The notes beneath the pieces are model-generated. The model worked only from the letters and a program-made list of their open reading frames with translations. It ran no database searches and was not told where the DNA came from. Shown one piece after another: positions 8,988 to 19,095 of a stretch of 64,000 nt of DNA. Both the position numbers and the translations under genes were made by a program. The stretch lies in assembly GCF_036825875.1 (NCBI RefSeq), contig NZ_DAISXK010000003.1, positions 61,496 through 125,495 of the forward strand. The letters are read 5' to 3'. Each line of letters begins with the position of its first letter. The stretch's first letter is position 1. The DNA is from Paucihalobacter sp036825875. Lineage in GTDB: Bacteria; Bacteroidota; Bacteroidia; Flavobacteriales; Flavobacteriaceae.

Positions 8988-10806
8988 TATTTCCTGAAAA
9001 CTTACGCTCTAATTCGGCCTGAAACTCTTCCATAACTGGTCTTACGGTGCTTTCAGGAAGGTCGGCAATTTTAATATACATCAATCCATCTACCGAGTTA
9101 TTAAATAGCGGATCTACATTAAACGCGACCAATTTGGCATTTTGCTTGATGTATTTTTTAAGTAAAACAGGCAATCTTAAGGCACCTGGTTCTACTTCAT
9201 CTATAATCTTATCGAATTTATTAAGATCAGCCTCAGTGGCATCGAACACAAAATCCTTGTCGGCATCTTTTAGCTTCACCTTAAATTCTTTTTTAGGATG
9301 CACGTATTGTGCTACATAAGGGTCGTAATAATGCGATTTCATAAATTCAATCATCAAACTTTTAGAAAAATTTGAAAACTGATTGCTAATACTCACGCCA
9401 CCTATTAAATAGTTGTGTTCTGGATATCGCAAAGTAGTATGAACAATTCCTTTCCAAAGTAAAAATAGCGGCATTGGTTTTTGTTGGTATTCCTTGATGA
9501 TGAAAGCGCGTCCCATTTCAATAGACTCACTCATCATTTTATATAATTCGGGTTCAAACCTAAACAAATCTTGAAGGTAAAATCCGTCTATTCCGTAGCG
9601 TGCAAAAATTTGAGAACCTAAGCCCATGCGGTAGGCGCCAGCTAGGCATTTTGCTTCATTATCCCATAAAAACAAATGGTGGTAGTAGGTGTCAAAAGTG
9701 TCTAAATCGATGTCTTTATTGGTGCCTTCGCCAATAGCTCTAAAGGTTATTTCACGAAGCCGACCAATTTCTCTCAAAATATTCGGAATGTCTTTTGCTT
9801 GGGCCAAAAACACTTCGTAATTTTTACTGGTGAGTAGTTTTAATTCTTTGCTCCTTAAAAGCTCAACTTCTTGAGCCATTAAACCTGAATCGACTGGTGT
9901 TACAATATTTTTCGGTAGTTTATGAACTTTTAAAGACGACTGTAAGTTTTTCAGAATTTTTTCTTTGGGTTCAAAAATATTGGACAACATGTAGGTTTTT
10001 CTCCTTAAGAATTCTGAGAGTTGCGCTATCTCTGGATGTTCTTTTTGATCGGCTACACTAATTGGCTTACCAATACGAACTTTAATTACCCGATTTTTTT
10101 GAGTTAACAGCTCCGATGGTAGTTTGGCTGTCCTTAGGGTATCGTTTATCTTAGATAATCGGTAAAATAATTTACTGTTTTTAGCGTGAAAATAAATGGG
10201 GACCACCGGTACTTCTGCTTTTTTAATGAGTTTTATAGCAGCATCTTCCCAAGGTCTGTCAACCACAAGTTTTCCATCGCGATACGTGGAGACCTCACCA
10301 GCCGGGAAAATTCCCAAAGGATGACCGCCATTTAAATGTGAGAGTGCGCTCTTAAATCCAGCGATACTGCTCTTGGCATCTTTACGATCTTCAAAAGGGT
10401 TCACTGGCATTATGTAAGGCGCCATAGGTTCAATACGATGCAACAAGAAATTGGCAATGATTTTGAAGTCGTTACGTTGCTCCAGCATAAGTTTTAAGAG
10501 CAAAATACCATCAATCCCGCCTAGTGGATGATTAGAAACTGTAATGTACGCACCATCTTTGGGCAAGCGGTTTAAATCTTCGTCAGGAATTTCGAATTTG
10601 ATTTGAAATTCGTCCAAAATACTATTAAGAAAAGGCAAATCCCGCAAATGTTTGTTGCGGTTATAAATGTTATTAATGGTTGATATTTTGAGTAGTTTCA
10701 TCAAAATCCAACCAAAAAAAGTTCCAAAAACACCATATTTATCTGCTTTAACAGCAATTGCAATTTCTTTCGCGCTTACTAAACCTTTATCTTGTTGGTC
10801 CTTCAT
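8977..10806 (-). CDS. Bifunctional PlsC-like/GNAT acyltransferase, probable aminolipid synthase (OlsF type)
   Basis: A 609-residue fusion. The N-terminal half is a lysophospholipid-acyltransferase-like domain: SNHPLGGIDG at 91-100 in place of the classical NHX4D (here HX5D), then GIFPAGEVST as the second motif. The C-terminal half (about 330-520) is an acyl-ACP-dependent N-acyltransferase of the OlsB/GNAT type (CLAGAYRMG, FYLQDLFRF, EMGRAFIIKEYQ). The published OlsF enzymes of Serratia and Flavobacterium combine both activities and make ornithine lipids; in Bacteroides the split pair GlsB/GlsA makes glycine lipids. The aminolipid headgroup here is therefore open. It acts at the inner membrane. 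It is followed by the overlapping 339-residue secreted protein. Confidence 0.82.
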   Translation of the reverse strand: MKDQQDKGLVSAKEIAIAVKADKYGVFGTFFGWILMKLLKISTINNIYNRNKHLRDLPFLNSILDEFQIKFEIPDEDLNRLPKDGAYITVSNHPLGGIDGILLLKLMLEQRNDFKIIANFLLHRIEPMAPYIMPVNPFEDRKDAKSSIAGFKSALSHLNGGHPLGIFPAGEVSTYRDGKLVVDRPWEDAAIKLIKKAEVPVVPIYFHAKNSKLFYRLSKINDTLRTAKLPSELLTQKNRVIKVRIGKPISVADQKEHPEIAQLSEFLRRKTYMLSNIFEPKEKILKNLQSSLKVHKLPKNIVTPVDSGLMAQEVELLRSKELKLLTSKNYEVFLAQAKDIPNILREIGRLREITFRAIGEGTNKDIDLDTFDTYYHHLFLWDNEAKCLAGAYRMGLGSQIFARYGIDGFYLQDLFRFEPELYKMMSESIEMGRAFIIKEYQQKPMPLFLLWKGIVHTTLRYPEHNYLIGGVSISNQFSNFSKSLMIEFMKSHYYDPYVAQYVHPKKEFKVKLKDADKDFVFDATEADLNKFDKIIDEVEPGALRLPVLLKKYIKQNAKLVAFNVDPLFNNSVDGLMYIKIADLPESTVRPVMEEFQAELERKFSGNNEL

Positions 10807-10934
10807 TTGATTCTTGTATATTTTTAAAGAGACAGCGCTTTTTTGCTGGCAGGCAAAAAAAATGTCTTAAAAACATATCGGCTGGTATTATATTAGTTTA
10901 ATGGTGTTTTGTATTTACAAATGTAGTGAATTGT

Positions 10935-12185
10935 TTATTTTGTTACTATTTGTACAGTCTCCTGAGTTAGTTGCTTTAAAAGCACCGTTTTATCTGCCTC
11001 AATCGATTTTAAGGCTTGAGTATCGTAGTGTCTTATGGTGTATAAAGACACATTTTCGTAATGGGTGATTTGGAACTTGGCCTTTAGGTGTTGCAGTAAT
11101 TTTTCTAGGTTGTTGTAAATATTATCAACACAAACGGAAAAACTAATTGCTGAATTTTGAATCACATCTACTTTCATTTTATAGTGATGTAATAATTTGA
11201 AAATTTCGCTAATGTTTTCTTCAACAATGTATGAAAAATCTAAGGACGACATTTTGATTAGCACTTGATTTTTCTTAACGATAAAACAAGGCACGTTTGG
11301 CTCAATACCAATGCCTTTGCCTACCATGGTACCGGCATTTTCAGGCTTTAAAAACGATTTTACATACAGTGGTATTTCTTTTCCTTGAAGCGGTTGTAAA
11401 GTTTTGGGGTGAATAACCGAAGCGCCATAAAAGGCTAATTCAATTGCTTCACGGTAGGATATTTTATTAAGTAATTGTGCGTTTTCAAAATACCGCGGAT
11501 CGGCATTAAGTACACCAGGAACGTCTTTCCAAATAGTGACGCTTTCGGCATTTAGGCAATAGGCAAAAATGGCAGCGGTATAATCGCTACCTTCTCTACC
11601 TAAAGTGGTTGTAAAATTATTGTCATCGCTTCCTAAAAATCCTTGGGTGATATTTAGAGTTTTAGGGTTGAAGCGTTCGGTCATTTGTTTTTGGGTCACA
11701 AACCAGTTTACGTTGGCACGACGGTAATAATTATCAGTTTTAATAAATTCGCGCACATCTATCCATAGGTTATCCATACCTATGTGCTGTAAATAGGCAC
11801 TGATTATAACAGTTGAAACCAATTCCCCATAACCAATAACCTGATCATAAACAAAGTTGTAATCGGGGGATTTACTGCGTTTAAAAAAACTACCCAATTC
11901 ATCAAATAACTTGTTCACTTTTTTAAATACTTCGTGCCTGTCGTGCTCGAACAGATCTAAGAGAATTTCGTTGTGATATTTTTTAACTTCCTGAATTGAG
12001 CTTTGTAATTCTGCTTTGTTCTCGAAGTAATTTTTGATAACTATTTCTAGAGCATTTGTAGTTTTGCCCATGGCCGAAACTACAATTAAAGTATTTTCAT
12101 GGCCAACAGTTTGTAGAACTTTGACCATATTTTTTACACCGGCAGCATCTTTTACCGAAGCGCCGCCAAATTTAAATACACGCAT
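10935..12185 (-). CDS. lysC: Aspartate kinase, monofunctional
   Basis: Phosphorylates aspartate, the first step towards lysine, threonine, methionine and diaminopimelate. The protein has 416 residues. Kinase motifs are FKFGGASVKD at residues 4-13 (usual KFGGTSV, here Ala for Thr), GREGSDYTAA and WKDVPGVLNADPR. ACT-type regulatory segments follow (about 300-400, VLIKMSSLDFSYIVEENISEI). No homoserine dehydrogenase domain is fused. It starts one base after the stop of the GNAT gene, so the two form a leftward operon. Confidence 0.93.
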   Translation of the reverse strand: MRVFKFGGASVKDAAGVKNMVKVLQTVGHENTLIVVSAMGKTTNALEIVIKNYFENKAELQSSIQEVKKYHNEILLDLFEHDRHEVFKKVNKLFDELGSFFKRSKSPDYNFVYDQVIGYGELVSTVIISAYLQHIGMDNLWIDVREFIKTDNYYRRANVNWFVTQKQMTERFNPKTLNITQGFLGSDDNNFTTTLGREGSDYTAAIFAYCLNAESVTIWKDVPGVLNADPRYFENAQLLNKISYREAIELAFYGASVIHPKTLQPLQGKEIPLYVKSFLKPENAGTMVGKGIGIEPNVPCFIVKKNQVLIKMSSLDFSYIVEENISEIFKLLHHYKMKVDVIQNSAISFSVCVDNIYNNLEKLLQHLKAKFQITHYENVSLYTIRHYDTQALKSIEADKTVLLKQLTQETVQIVTK

Positions 12186-12186
12186 A

Positions 12187-12660
12187 TTATTCTTGAGTAC
12201 TATAATTATTAATCCCGTTTTCGTTTAAATGAACCACACGCCACGTATCCAAAATGTTAGCGCCGCGTTGTTGGTAAAATTTTATAGCATCGGTATTCCA
12301 ACCCAAAACTTCCCAACTAATTCGTTTGACACCCAACTCTTTGCCGTAATTTACAACGGTATCTAGTAAGGCTGCACCAATACCTTGACCTCTAAATTTA
12401 TGATTGACAATTAAATCCTCAAGATGAAGCACTGTTCCTTTCCAAGTTGAAAAACGGTTGAATACCAAAGCCATTCCAACTATTTCGTTTGAAACTTCAG
12501 CAACAAAACATTTAAATTCGGGGTTTGCGCTAAATCCTGCGTTAATGAGGTATGCCTCTGTCACTTCAACGGCATCGGGTTCTTTTTCAAAAATGGCAAG
12601 TTCTGTTATTAAATTTAAAACAGACTTCATGTCGGTAACCTTGGATTCTCTAATCTTCAT
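12187..12660 (-). CDS. GNAT family N-acetyltransferase
   Basis: A 158-residue acetyl-CoA-dependent acetyltransferase. The start is the ATG at 12660 (MKIRESKVTDMKSVLNLI); an earlier in-frame ATG would add 8 residues (MRLKAVVF) that do not belong to the fold. Motif A is visible as LIVNHKFRGQGIGAALLDTV, and the C-terminal part contains WNTDAIKFYQQRGA. It resembles the spermidine/diamine acetyltransferase-like branch (AIFEKEPDAVEVTE), but the substrate is unassigned. It sits immediately upstream of lysC. Confidence 0.88.
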   Translation of the reverse strand: MKIRESKVTDMKSVLNLITELAIFEKEPDAVEVTEAYLINAGFSANPEFKCFVAEVSNEIVGMALVFNRFSTWKGTVLHLEDLIVNHKFRGQGIGAALLDTVVNYGKELGVKRISWEVLGWNTDAIKFYQQRGANILDTWRVVHLNENGINNYSTQE

Positions 12661-12786
12661 AAATACGACGGCTTTTAGGCGCACAAAGATAACAGAAACT
12701 AAATAAAAATTTATGATATTTTCTATTTACGAAAACGATATAGTTGATTAAATTGTTCGATATTTGTGCCATACAATCTACCCGAT

Positions 12787-13794
12787 ATGCATCAAAAGAA
12801 TAAAACCTTAGGCGAATTTATAATTGAAAATCAGTCAGCATTTAAATATACTTCGGGAGAACTTTCTCGACTTATAAACTCTATCAGATTAGCTGCAAAA
12901 GTTGTCAATCACGAAGTAAATAAAGCTGGTTTGGTTGATATTATTGGTGATGCAGGCGAACAAAACATTCAAGGTGAAAATCAGCAAAAACTAGATGTTT
13001 ATGCCAATCTTAAATTTATTCAAACCCTAACAAATCGTAATATTGTTTGTGGCATCGCCAGCGAAGAAGAAGATAGTTTTATTAGTATTAACAGTCAGGA
13101 TGAGAACCATCAAAACAAATACATTGTACTTATCGACCCATTGGATGGCTCTACCAATATCGATGTAAATGTTTCAGTCGGCACTATTTTTTCCATCTAT
13201 CGTCGTGTTACACCTATCGGTACACCTGTAACCATTGAGGATTTTTTGCAACAGGGAAATCAGCAAGTTGCTGCAGGATATATAATTTATGGAACATCTA
13301 CCATGTTGGTTTATACAACGGGTTGTGGTGTGAATGGTTTTACACTTAATCCTGCAATTGGCTCTTTCTACTTATCGCATCCAAATATGGAGTTTCCGGC
13401 AGATGGCCATATATATTCAGTAAATGAAGGCAATTACATTCATTTTCCCCAAGGCATTAAAGATTACATCAAATATTGTCAGATGGAAGAAGGTAATAGA
13501 CCGTATACCTCTAGATATATTGGCTCTTTGGTTTCCGATTTCCACCGAAATATGATAAAAGGCGGCATTTATATGTATCCGAAAAGCTCTAAAATGGGTA
13601 ATGGAAAATTAAGGCTTTTATACGAATGTAATCCCATGGCATTTTTAGCTGAACAAGCCAATGGCAAGGCCAGCGACGGCTTTACCAGAATAATGGACAT
13701 CCAACCGACAGAACTGCACGAACGCGTACCATTTATTTGTGGCAGCCGCAATATGGTTGAAAAAGCTGAAGAATTTATGCGTAAATACTCGTAA
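12787..13794 (+). CDS. fbp: Fructose-1,6-bisphosphatase, class I
   Basis: Gluconeogenic enzyme converting fructose-1,6-bisphosphate to fructose-6-phosphate. The protein has 335 residues from the ATG at 12787 (MHQKNKTLGEFIIENQ). A GTG at 12766 is in frame but overlaps a -7-like box (GATATTTG, 12759-12766), so the ATG is preferred. Metal-site motifs are ASEEED and LIDPLDGSTNIDVNVSVGTIFSIYRR. The substrate loop is SRYIGSLVSDFHRNMIKGGIYMYP, and the C-terminal part contains AFLAEQANGKASDG. It is divergent from the GNAT-lysC pair. Confidence 0.97.
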   Translation: MHQKNKTLGEFIIENQSAFKYTSGELSRLINSIRLAAKVVNHEVNKAGLVDIIGDAGEQNIQGENQQKLDVYANLKFIQTLTNRNIVCGIASEEEDSFISINSQDENHQNKYIVLIDPLDGSTNIDVNVSVGTIFSIYRRVTPIGTPVTIEDFLQQGNQQVAAGYIIYGTSTMLVYTTGCGVNGFTLNPAIGSFYLSHPNMEFPADGHIYSVNEGNYIHFPQGIKDYIKYCQMEEGNRPYTSRYIGSLVSDFHRNMIKGGIYMYPKSSKMGNGKLRLLYECNPMAFLAEQANGKASDGFTRIMDIQPTELHERVPFICGSRNMVEKAEEFMRKYS

Positions 13795-13950
13795 ACTTTT
13801 TTAATTCTTATTAGGTAAATATAGTTGTGCTGTCAGATTTACAAATAACAGGGTTTATGATTCATCGGCGTCATATCAATGCGCACTATGGTTGCAAAAT
13901 TTAGAGGCAATAATCTTTCAAAATACATCTATAAATGATGGATTTAAGTA

Positions 13951-13982
13951 TTGAATAGTCATGTAGAATTTATGTAATTTTG
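13951..13982 (+). promoter_or_regulatory. Promoter of mfd
   Basis: TTG at 13951-13953, a 21-bp spacer, then TAATTTTG at 13975-13982, a full match to the Bacteroidota consensus. The -7 box overlaps the TTG at 13980 that would otherwise be taken as the start, so translation must begin downstream. Confidence 0.75.
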
Positions 13983-14000
13983 CCATTCAAATTTTTAAAC

Positions 14001-17000
14001 TTGAATAGCTCCTTAATCGCGCAGTATTATAATCAGAGTTCAGCACTTGAAAATCTGGTAAAAACTATTGCCCATTCTGAACCTAGTGGAAATCAAAACA
14101 CGCATTTAAAAGGCCTTGTGGGTTCATCGCTTTCCTTTGTAATTTCTGAAAGCTTTAAAAGCACAAATCTTCCATACTTAATCATTTTCAACGATAAGGA
14201 AGAAGCTGCATTTTACCTTAACGATTTGGAACAATTACACAATGAAAAAGATGTATTATTCTATCCTGGAAGTTACCGCAGGCCCTATCAAATTGAAGAA
14301 ACCGATAATGCAAATGTGCTACTGAGAGCCGAGGTTCTTAACCGCATAAACTCACGCAAAAAACCCTCTGTAATTGTTACCTATCCCGATGCGCTATTCG
14401 AAAAAGTAGTAACCAAGCGCGAATTGGAGAAAAACACTTTAAAAATTTCTGTTGGGGATTTGCTTTCTATTGATTTTGTTAATGAAGTGCTTTTTGAATA
14501 TAAATTTAAGCGTGTAGATTTCGTCACAGAACCAGGAGATTTTTCAGTACGTGGTGGTATTGTGGATGTGTTTTCATTTTCGCATGATGAACCTTATAGA
14601 ATTGAATTTTTCGGAAATGAAATTGATAGCATTCGCACCTTTGATGTAGAAACACAATTATCAACCGAACGTATCAAAAAAATAAGCGTCATTCCAAATG
14701 TTGCTAATAAATTCTTAGAAGAGAGTCGCGAAAGTTTCCTTAGTTATATCAGTCAAAATAGTTGTGTGTTGATTAAAGATGCAGGTATATTATTTAGTCG
14801 TATTGAAGACTATTATCAAAAAGCGACACAAACCTTTAAATCCCTAGCTTCCGAATTAAAACACGCCTCATCAGATGCGTTGTTTTGCAATCAGGAATTA
14901 CTCAAAAAACAGCTGCTAAACTTTAATGTGGTTGAATTTGGCAGTGAAAGTTATTTTAATACCAAACAAGCAATTGAATTTAAAACATCGCCACAACCAG
15001 CTTTTAATAAACAATTTAACTTATTAATTGACGACTTAAACAGTCTTCATCAAGATGGTTTTACCAATTATATTGCTTGTGTTAGCGAACGGCAAGCCAA
15101 ACGATTCCACGATATTTTTGAAGATGTTGGGCAAGTAGTTCATTACAAAACTGTGGTGCTTTCATTGTACAAAGGTTTTATTGATTACCACCAAAAAATT
15201 GCTGTTTATACCGACCACGAAATATTTGAACGATACCATAAATTTCATCTTAAAAATGGTTATGCCAAAAAACAGGCCATCACATTAAAAGAACTTACCA
15301 ACTTAGAAATTGGTGATTATGTTACGCATATTGACCATGGTATTGGTAAGTTTGGAGGACTTCAAAAAATAGATGTTGAAGGTACCAAGCAAGAAGCCAT
15401 AAAGCTGGTGTACGGGGATCGTGATGTGTTGTATTTGAGCATTCATTCTTTACACAAAATCACAAAATTTAATGGCAAAGACGGCAAGCCACCTAAAATC
15501 TATAAGCTAGGCAGTACAGCTTGGAAAACCTTAAAACAAAAAACGAAGTCGCGTGTAAAAGAAGTGGCTTTTAACTTGATTAAGCTGTATGCGAAGCGTA
15601 AAGTAAGAACTGGATTTCAATACGCAACAGACAGTTATTTACAGCATGAACTAGAAGCCTCGTTTGTTTACGAGGACACGCCAGATCAAAGTACTGCTAC
15701 AGCAGATGTTAAAGCCGACATGGAAAGTGAACGCCCAATGGACCGTTTGGTTTGTGGTGATGTAGGATTTGGTAAAACCGAAGTAGCCATTCGCGCAGCT
15801 TTTAAAGCTGTTGATAATAGTAAGCAGGTTGCAGTTTTGGTGCCAACTACCATTTTGGCGTATCAGCATTTCCGAACCTTTTCTGAACGTTTAAAAGATT
15901 TACCAGTTACGGTAAACTACCTTAACCGCTTTAGAACTGCCAAAGAACGTCGCGAAACCCTAACCGATTTAGAAAACGGCAAAGTTGATATTATTATAGG
16001 TACACATCAATTGGTAAATGCAGCGGTAAAGTTTAAAGATTTAGGCTTGCTCATTGTAGATGAAGAGCAAAAATTTGGAGTTGCAGTTAAAGAAAAACTT
16101 AAAACCTTAAAGGAAAACGTAGATGTATTGACCCTCACTGCTACGCCCATTCCACGAACCTTGCAGTTTAGTTTAATGGCAGCCAGAGATTTGTCGGTTA
16201 TCAATACAGCGCCGCCGAACCGATTTCCTATAGAAAGCAAAGTAATACGATTTAATGAAACCACTATCCGAGACGCCGTAAGTTATGAGATTGAGCGTGG
16301 CGGACAAATATTTTTTATCCATAACCGTATCGAAAACATCAAGGAAGTTGCTGGTATGATTCAACGTTTGGTACCGGATGCCAAAATTGGTATTGGACAC
16401 GGCCAGATGGAAGGCAAAAAGCTCGAGCAGCTAATGCTTGGATTTGTAAATGGCGAGTTTGATGTCTTGGTAAGTACTACAATAGTTGAAAGTGGTTTAG
16501 ATGTGCCTAACGCCAATACCATCTTTATTAATAATGCTAATAATTTCGGATTGAGTGATTTGCATCAAATGCGGGGTCGTGTTGGCCGAAGCAACAAAAA
16601 GGCTTTTTGTTATTTTATTACACCCGAGTACAGCGCTATGACGGATGATGCTCGTAAACGCATCACGGCATTAGAGCAATTTACCGCCTTAGGTAGTGGT
16701 TTTAACATTGCTATGAAAGATCTAGAAATTAGAGGTGCAGGCGATTTGTTAGGTGGCGAACAAAGTGGGTTTATTAATGAGATTGGTTTTGACACCTATC
16801 AGAAAATATTAAGTGAAGCCATTGAAGAACTTAAGGAAAATGAGTTTAAAGACCTTTATAAGGACGATACCAAACCGAAAAACTATGTGAAGGATATCAC
16901 CATAGATACAAATTTTGAATTGTTGTTTCCAGATGATTATGTGAATAATATCAGTGAACGTCTCAATCTTTACACCAAGTTAAACGAACTAAAAACCGAA

Positions 17001-17354
17001 GCTGAATTGCAGCAGTTTGAAGCCGATATTATTGACAGATTTGGACCTATGCCTGTTCAAGTTGAAGATTTGCTAAACAGCGTGCGCTTAAAGTGGATCG
17101 CAACCAAGATAGGATTAGAAAAACTTATCATGAAGCACAATAAGTTGATAGGGTATTTTATTCAGGACCAGCAAAGCGCTTTTTATCAAAGTTCATCCTT
17201 TACAAAGGTATTACAATTTGTACAAACACATCCACAGCAATTCAAAATGAAGGAAAAGCAAACAAGAAATGGTTTGAGATTATTACTTACTTTTGATCAT
17301 ATTAAATCTGTAAATAGCGCATTAAAAGTTATGCGACCCTTAATGGCAGAATAA
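14001..17354 (+). CDS. mfd: Transcription-repair coupling factor Mfd
   Basis: DNA translocase that removes stalled RNA polymerase from lesions and recruits UvrA. It has 1117 residues from TTG 14001; an upstream TTG at 13980 is rejected because it lies in the -7 box. The order is the UvrB-like N-terminal module (FVTEPGDFSVRGGIVDVFSF), the RNAP-interaction domain (about 440-500, EIGDYVTHIDHGIGKFGG), the RecG-like helicase with Walker A GDVGFGKTEVA (about 584) and box DEEQKFGV, motif VI in MRGRVGRSNKKAFCYF, and the C-terminal TRCF domain. The length is normal. The next gene follows after 33 bp. Confidence 0.97.
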   Translation: MNSSLIAQYYNQSSALENLVKTIAHSEPSGNQNTHLKGLVGSSLSFVISESFKSTNLPYLIIFNDKEEAAFYLNDLEQLHNEKDVLFYPGSYRRPYQIEETDNANVLLRAEVLNRINSRKKPSVIVTYPDALFEKVVTKRELEKNTLKISVGDLLSIDFVNEVLFEYKFKRVDFVTEPGDFSVRGGIVDVFSFSHDEPYRIEFFGNEIDSIRTFDVETQLSTERIKKISVIPNVANKFLEESRESFLSYISQNSCVLIKDAGILFSRIEDYYQKATQTFKSLASELKHASSDALFCNQELLKKQLLNFNVVEFGSESYFNTKQAIEFKTSPQPAFNKQFNLLIDDLNSLHQDGFTNYIACVSERQAKRFHDIFEDVGQVVHYKTVVLSLYKGFIDYHQKIAVYTDHEIFERYHKFHLKNGYAKKQAITLKELTNLEIGDYVTHIDHGIGKFGGLQKIDVEGTKQEAIKLVYGDRDVLYLSIHSLHKITKFNGKDGKPPKIYKLGSTAWKTLKQKTKSRVKEVAFNLIKLYAKRKVRTGFQYATDSYLQHELEASFVYEDTPDQSTATADVKADMESERPMDRLVCGDVGFGKTEVAIRAAFKAVDNSKQVAVLVPTTILAYQHFRTFSERLKDLPVTVNYLNRFRTAKERRETLTDLENGKVDIIIGTHQLVNAAVKFKDLGLLIVDEEQKFGVAVKEKLKTLKENVDVLTLTATPIPRTLQFSLMAARDLSVINTAPPNRFPIESKVIRFNETTIRDAVSYEIERGGQIFFIHNRIENIKEVAGMIQRLVPDAKIGIGHGQMEGKKLEQLMLGFVNGEFDVLVSTTIVESGLDVPNANTIFINNANNFGLSDLHQMRGRVGRSNKKAFCYFITPEYSAMTDDARKRITALEQFTALGSGFNIAMKDLEIRGAGDLLGGEQSGFINEIGFDTYQKILSEAIEELKENEFKDLYKDDTKPKNYVKDITIDTNFELLFPDDYVNNISERLNLYTKLNELKTEAELQQFEADIIDRFGPMPVQVEDLLNSVRLKWIATKIGLEKLIMKHNKLIGYFIQDQQSAFYQSSSFTKVLQFVQTHPQQFKMKEKQTRNGLRLLLTFDHIKSVNSALKVMRPLMAE

Positions 17355-17387
17355 TTGATAACTTATTTCAAACACTAAGAGGATCAT

Positions 17388-18686
17388 ATGAAATTGGAAC
17401 ACTTGATTGTATGGATTTTATTCCCTGCAGTTGTATTATCGCAACATAGTATTTCAGGAACTTTTTCGCCACCAGAAGATTACACCTTTGCCTTTCTGTA
17501 CAAATCAACTCCAGATGGTGCCAATTATATAGACCGCGCTCAAACCGATAGAGAAGGCAATTTCAAGATAGAACTGGATAGCCTATCCGAACCTGGCATT
17601 TATAAAATCGTGTATGCGATACCACCGGAGGAAAATAATTTTGATATTATATATAATGGCAAAGAAGATGTAGTATTTACCTTCTGCTTGGATGATGGTA
17701 TTGCGTTTACAAAATCAAAAGAAAATATACTTTGGGCAAATTATGTTGAAAGTATTCAAACGATAAACAGTACTATTAGCAACTTTTACGAATCGCAGAG
17801 CAAAAACAAAAAAGAATTTGCCAATATTTTTAAAACCTTAAACGACACACAAAAGGCATACGAATCCAATTCAAAAGGAATGATTGCTGAACGTTTTGTA
17901 AAAGCTAACGAACCTTACATTCCTTCTGATTTTGAAGATGCTAATACTTATGCTTCAAACTTAAAGGCTAGTTTCTTAAAGCACATAGACTTTACGGATG
18001 AAGTTTTACAAAGCTCTGATTTTTTGGTAGATCGTGTAAATTCTTATGTGTTTGATATCATTGCCAATCCTACTACTGAGAATTTTCAAACTTTAATAGA
18101 TGAACTAGATGCTATAATTGGAGAGCAGGACAATCATTTTAAATCTATTTTATACACTAATATTTGGCAGCGGTTTGTTACTGATAACAATACAGAAATG
18201 GCTTTGTACATTACCAACAAATATCTGCTAAGTCTTGCCGAAGGTGATAACAACCAGTCTTTGTTAGGCGCTTTAAACTCCTACAAAAACACGGCAATAG
18301 GTGCAAAGGCTGTGAATTTTGATATCCCTTTACACAGTACTGATTTATATGCTATCAATACTTCAAAGCAATATTTGCTTATTTTTTGGAGCAGTAGCTG
18401 TAGCCATTGTTTAAAAGAATTGCCTCAAGTAAAAACGCTATTAGAAAACAACAACGAAATTCAAGTAATTGCAATTGGCATTGAAGAAGACGAACCGCAA
18501 TGGCAACATGAAGTAGAAAAATATCCAAGTTTTGTACACAAGGTAGAACTTGATAAATGGGATAGCGATTTAGTAAAAGCGTACAATATTAAGAGTACGC
18601 CAAGCTATTTTCTACTCGATTCCAATAAAGTCATTTTAGATAAACCTTACGATTTTGAAGCTTTAAAAGCCCTTGTAGAAAAGTAA
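17388..18686 (+). CDS. TlpA-like thioredoxin-fold protein
   Basis: Secreted or periplasmic protein of 432 residues with a signal peptide (LEHLIVWILFPAVVLSQ). The N-terminal 110 residues resemble the DUF4369 beta-sandwich (SISGTFSPPEDYTFAFLY). A helical linker follows, and from about residue 305 a thioredoxin fold with the redox motif CSHC (FWSSSCSHCLKELPQVK) and cis-Pro region STPSYFLLD. It is likely a thiol-disulfide reductant for extracytoplasmic proteins. Its stop is 1 bp from the convergent stop of the next gene. Confidence 0.85.
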   Translation: MKLEHLIVWILFPAVVLSQHSISGTFSPPEDYTFAFLYKSTPDGANYIDRAQTDREGNFKIELDSLSEPGIYKIVYAIPPEENNFDIIYNGKEDVVFTFCLDDGIAFTKSKENILWANYVESIQTINSTISNFYESQSKNKKEFANIFKTLNDTQKAYESNSKGMIAERFVKANEPYIPSDFEDANTYASNLKASFLKHIDFTDEVLQSSDFLVDRVNSYVFDIIANPTTENFQTLIDELDAIIGEQDNHFKSILYTNIWQRFVTDNNTEMALYITNKYLLSLAEGDNNQSLLGALNSYKNTAIGAKAVNFDIPLHSTDLYAINTSKQYLLIFWSSSCSHCLKELPQVKTLLENNNEIQVIAIGIEEDEPQWQHEVEKYPSFVHKVELDKWDSDLVKAYNIKSTPSYFLLDSNKVILDKPYDFEALKALVEK

Positions 18687-18687
18687 A

Positions 18688-19056
18688 TTATTCAACAAGC
18701 TCGGTAACATCAGTCGCTATATAATTAGTTTTGCCAATCCACGGCATTGAATTGTAGCGCTCTTTATAAGCTATTTTTACGTGTCTACCTTCAAGGGCAT
18801 TTAGCTTATTTACGACCGTTTCGTCAATTACTGAAAAATCCCAAATATTGCCTTCTAGACCATCTACATTTTTAGTTCGCAATCCGCCCATATTTAGTTG
18901 CGCTTCATTGGTTTTAAAAATCACGCCTTTTTTGGTGACTTTAATTAATTGTCCAGAGCGTGTGCCTTCAGAATATGTCCATGTAGAAATCCAAAAAAAT
19001 CCAATGGTTCCTACAATGACAATCAAAACAAAAATAGTGAGGAATTTTTTCATCAT
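18688..19056 (-). CDS. Membrane-anchored small protein of unknown function
   Basis: A 122-residue protein with one N-terminal membrane helix or uncleaved signal (KKFLTIFVLIVIVGTIGFFWI), then a beta-rich domain (YSEGTRSGQLIKVTKKGVIFKTNEAQLNMGG). Flavobacterial homologues are, as far as I recall, often mislabelled as 6-phosphogluconate dehydrogenase; nothing here supports that. The start may be the first or second Met (19056 or 19053). The stop lies 1 bp from the convergent thioredoxin gene. Confidence 0.75.
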   Translation of the reverse strand: MMKKFLTIFVLIVIVGTIGFFWISTWTYSEGTRSGQLIKVTKKGVIFKTNEAQLNMGGLRTKNVDGLEGNIWDFSVIDETVVNKLNALEGRHVKIAYKERYNSMPWIGKTNYIATDVTELVE

Positions 19057-19095
19057 TCAGAATTAAATATCATCAAAGTTATAAAAATTGAGTTA

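Noticed and set aside
12766..12786. GTG start for fbp, seven codons upstream
   Set aside because: It overlaps a -7-like box (GATATTTG) and the added residues are not part of the fructose-bisphosphatase N-terminus.
18688..19056. 6-phosphogluconate dehydrogenase label
   Set aside because: The protein has 122 residues, one membrane helix and no Rossmann motif, so that label would be wrong.
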